The position numbers and the translations under genes are program-made. From positions 1 to 5,343 of the forward strand of contig JAGODA010000229.1 of assembly GCA_017998475.1 (NCBI GenBank): a stretch of 5,343 nucleotides of DNA, in the 5' to 3' direction. The notes beneath the pieces were generated by a model. It was given only the letters and a program-made list of their open reading frames with translations. It was not told the DNA's origin and did no database searches. Shown piece after piece: positions 5,128-5,343 of the stretch (positions are counted from its first letter, which is position 1; the number at the start of each line of letters is the position of its first letter). This DNA is from Spirochaetota bacterium (GTDB lineage Bacteria > Spirochaetota > UBA4802 > UBA5368).

Positions 5128-5343
5128 TCACCCCTCCTCCCCCACCCCCAGCCATTCGCGCAGACACCGGGCGGCCTCGTCGCGGCAGAGCGGCGTTTTT
5201 CCCGTTGAATAAAGCCCGATGCGCATGGAGATGATCGTGCCGTTGGCCCAGGGCCACCAGGCCGCGAGCAGGATGAAGTCGCCGTTCGCCTCGGAGGCGA
5301 AGATGAGCTGACCCGGGCGTATCTCGAAGGTGGAGTCCACGAT
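5128..5343 (-). CDS. C-terminal end of an unrecognised protein (5' truncated by window edge)
   Basis: A minus-strand reading frame enters from the right edge with no stop and ends with TGA at 5130-5128, giving about 71 residues. I do not recognise the family. It is judged a real gene because its third codon positions are mostly G or C, like the other large genes here, while the competing minus-strand frame gives a low-complexity Gly run. Visible features are a hydrophobic aromatic stretch (ILLAAWWPWANG), then a more polar tail with a predicted helix (CRDEAARCLREWLGVGEEG). The GTG at 5340 might be read as a start, but nothing in the window supports a ribosome binding site, so the gene probably begins further upstream. 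It converges with the toxin gene. No function is proposed. Confidence 0.55.
   Translation of the reverse strand: MVDSTFEIRPGQLIFASEANGDFILLAAWWPWANGTIISMRIGLYSTGKTPLCRDEAARCLREWLGVGEEG

Noticed and set aside
5045..5257. A 70-codon minus-strand frame overlapping the end of the toxin gene
   Set aside because: It contains a Gly homopolymer from the C-rich tract and competes with a more coding-like frame ending at 5128.

Overview
This window reads as a stretch of chromosome from a GC-rich, diderm (outer-membrane-bearing) and probably motile bacterium. The evidence is an exported outer-membrane beta-barrel protein, a transmembrane chemoreceptor, and G/C-ending codons in most genes. The phylum cannot be fixed from the sequence. 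A spirochaete- or deltaproteobacterium-like source would fit, but that is inference.

Layout, left to right. (1) Positions 1-1184, plus strand: the C-terminal part of a penicillin/acyl-homoserine-lactone acylase-family enzyme whose 5' part lies outside the window. (2) 1268-1516, plus: an 82-residue three-helix membrane protein of the GlsB/YeaQ/YmgE (transglycosylase-associated) family, with its own recognisable extended -10 promoter and a strong ribosome binding site. (3) 1762-3309, plus: a 515-residue methyl-accepting chemotaxis protein with about six N-terminal membrane helices, no visible HAMP domain and no large sensor domain. Its promoter carries a perfect TTGACA, and a near-palindrome covers its -10. 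(4) 3381-4127, minus: a 248-residue secreted outer-membrane beta-barrel protein of unknown function, convergent with the chemoreceptor gene. (5) 4128-4420: a 293-base divergent control region. It holds a minus-strand promoter for the barrel gene, a nested inverted repeat, a repeated TTGACC-type -35 motif, and a perfect 9-bp palindrome straddling the start of the next operon. (6) 4421-4666 and 4663-5061, plus: a two-gene toxin-antitoxin operon, with an AbrB/MazE-type antitoxin followed by a VapC-like PIN-domain ribonuclease toxin, coupled by an ATGA overlap. (7) 5128-5343, minus: the C-terminal end of an unrecognised gene that enters from the right edge.

The genes do not form one pathway. They are separate transcription units: exported or periplasmic hydrolase, membrane stress protein, orphan chemoreceptor, outer-membrane barrel, and a toxin-antitoxin module whose base composition is lower in GC than the chemoreceptor coding region. 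No RNA gene, CRISPR array, transposase or attachment site was seen. I see no convincing wholly new system. The most interesting material is the structured divergent control region (4162-4401), the HAMP-less chemoreceptor, and the uncharacterised barrel protein.
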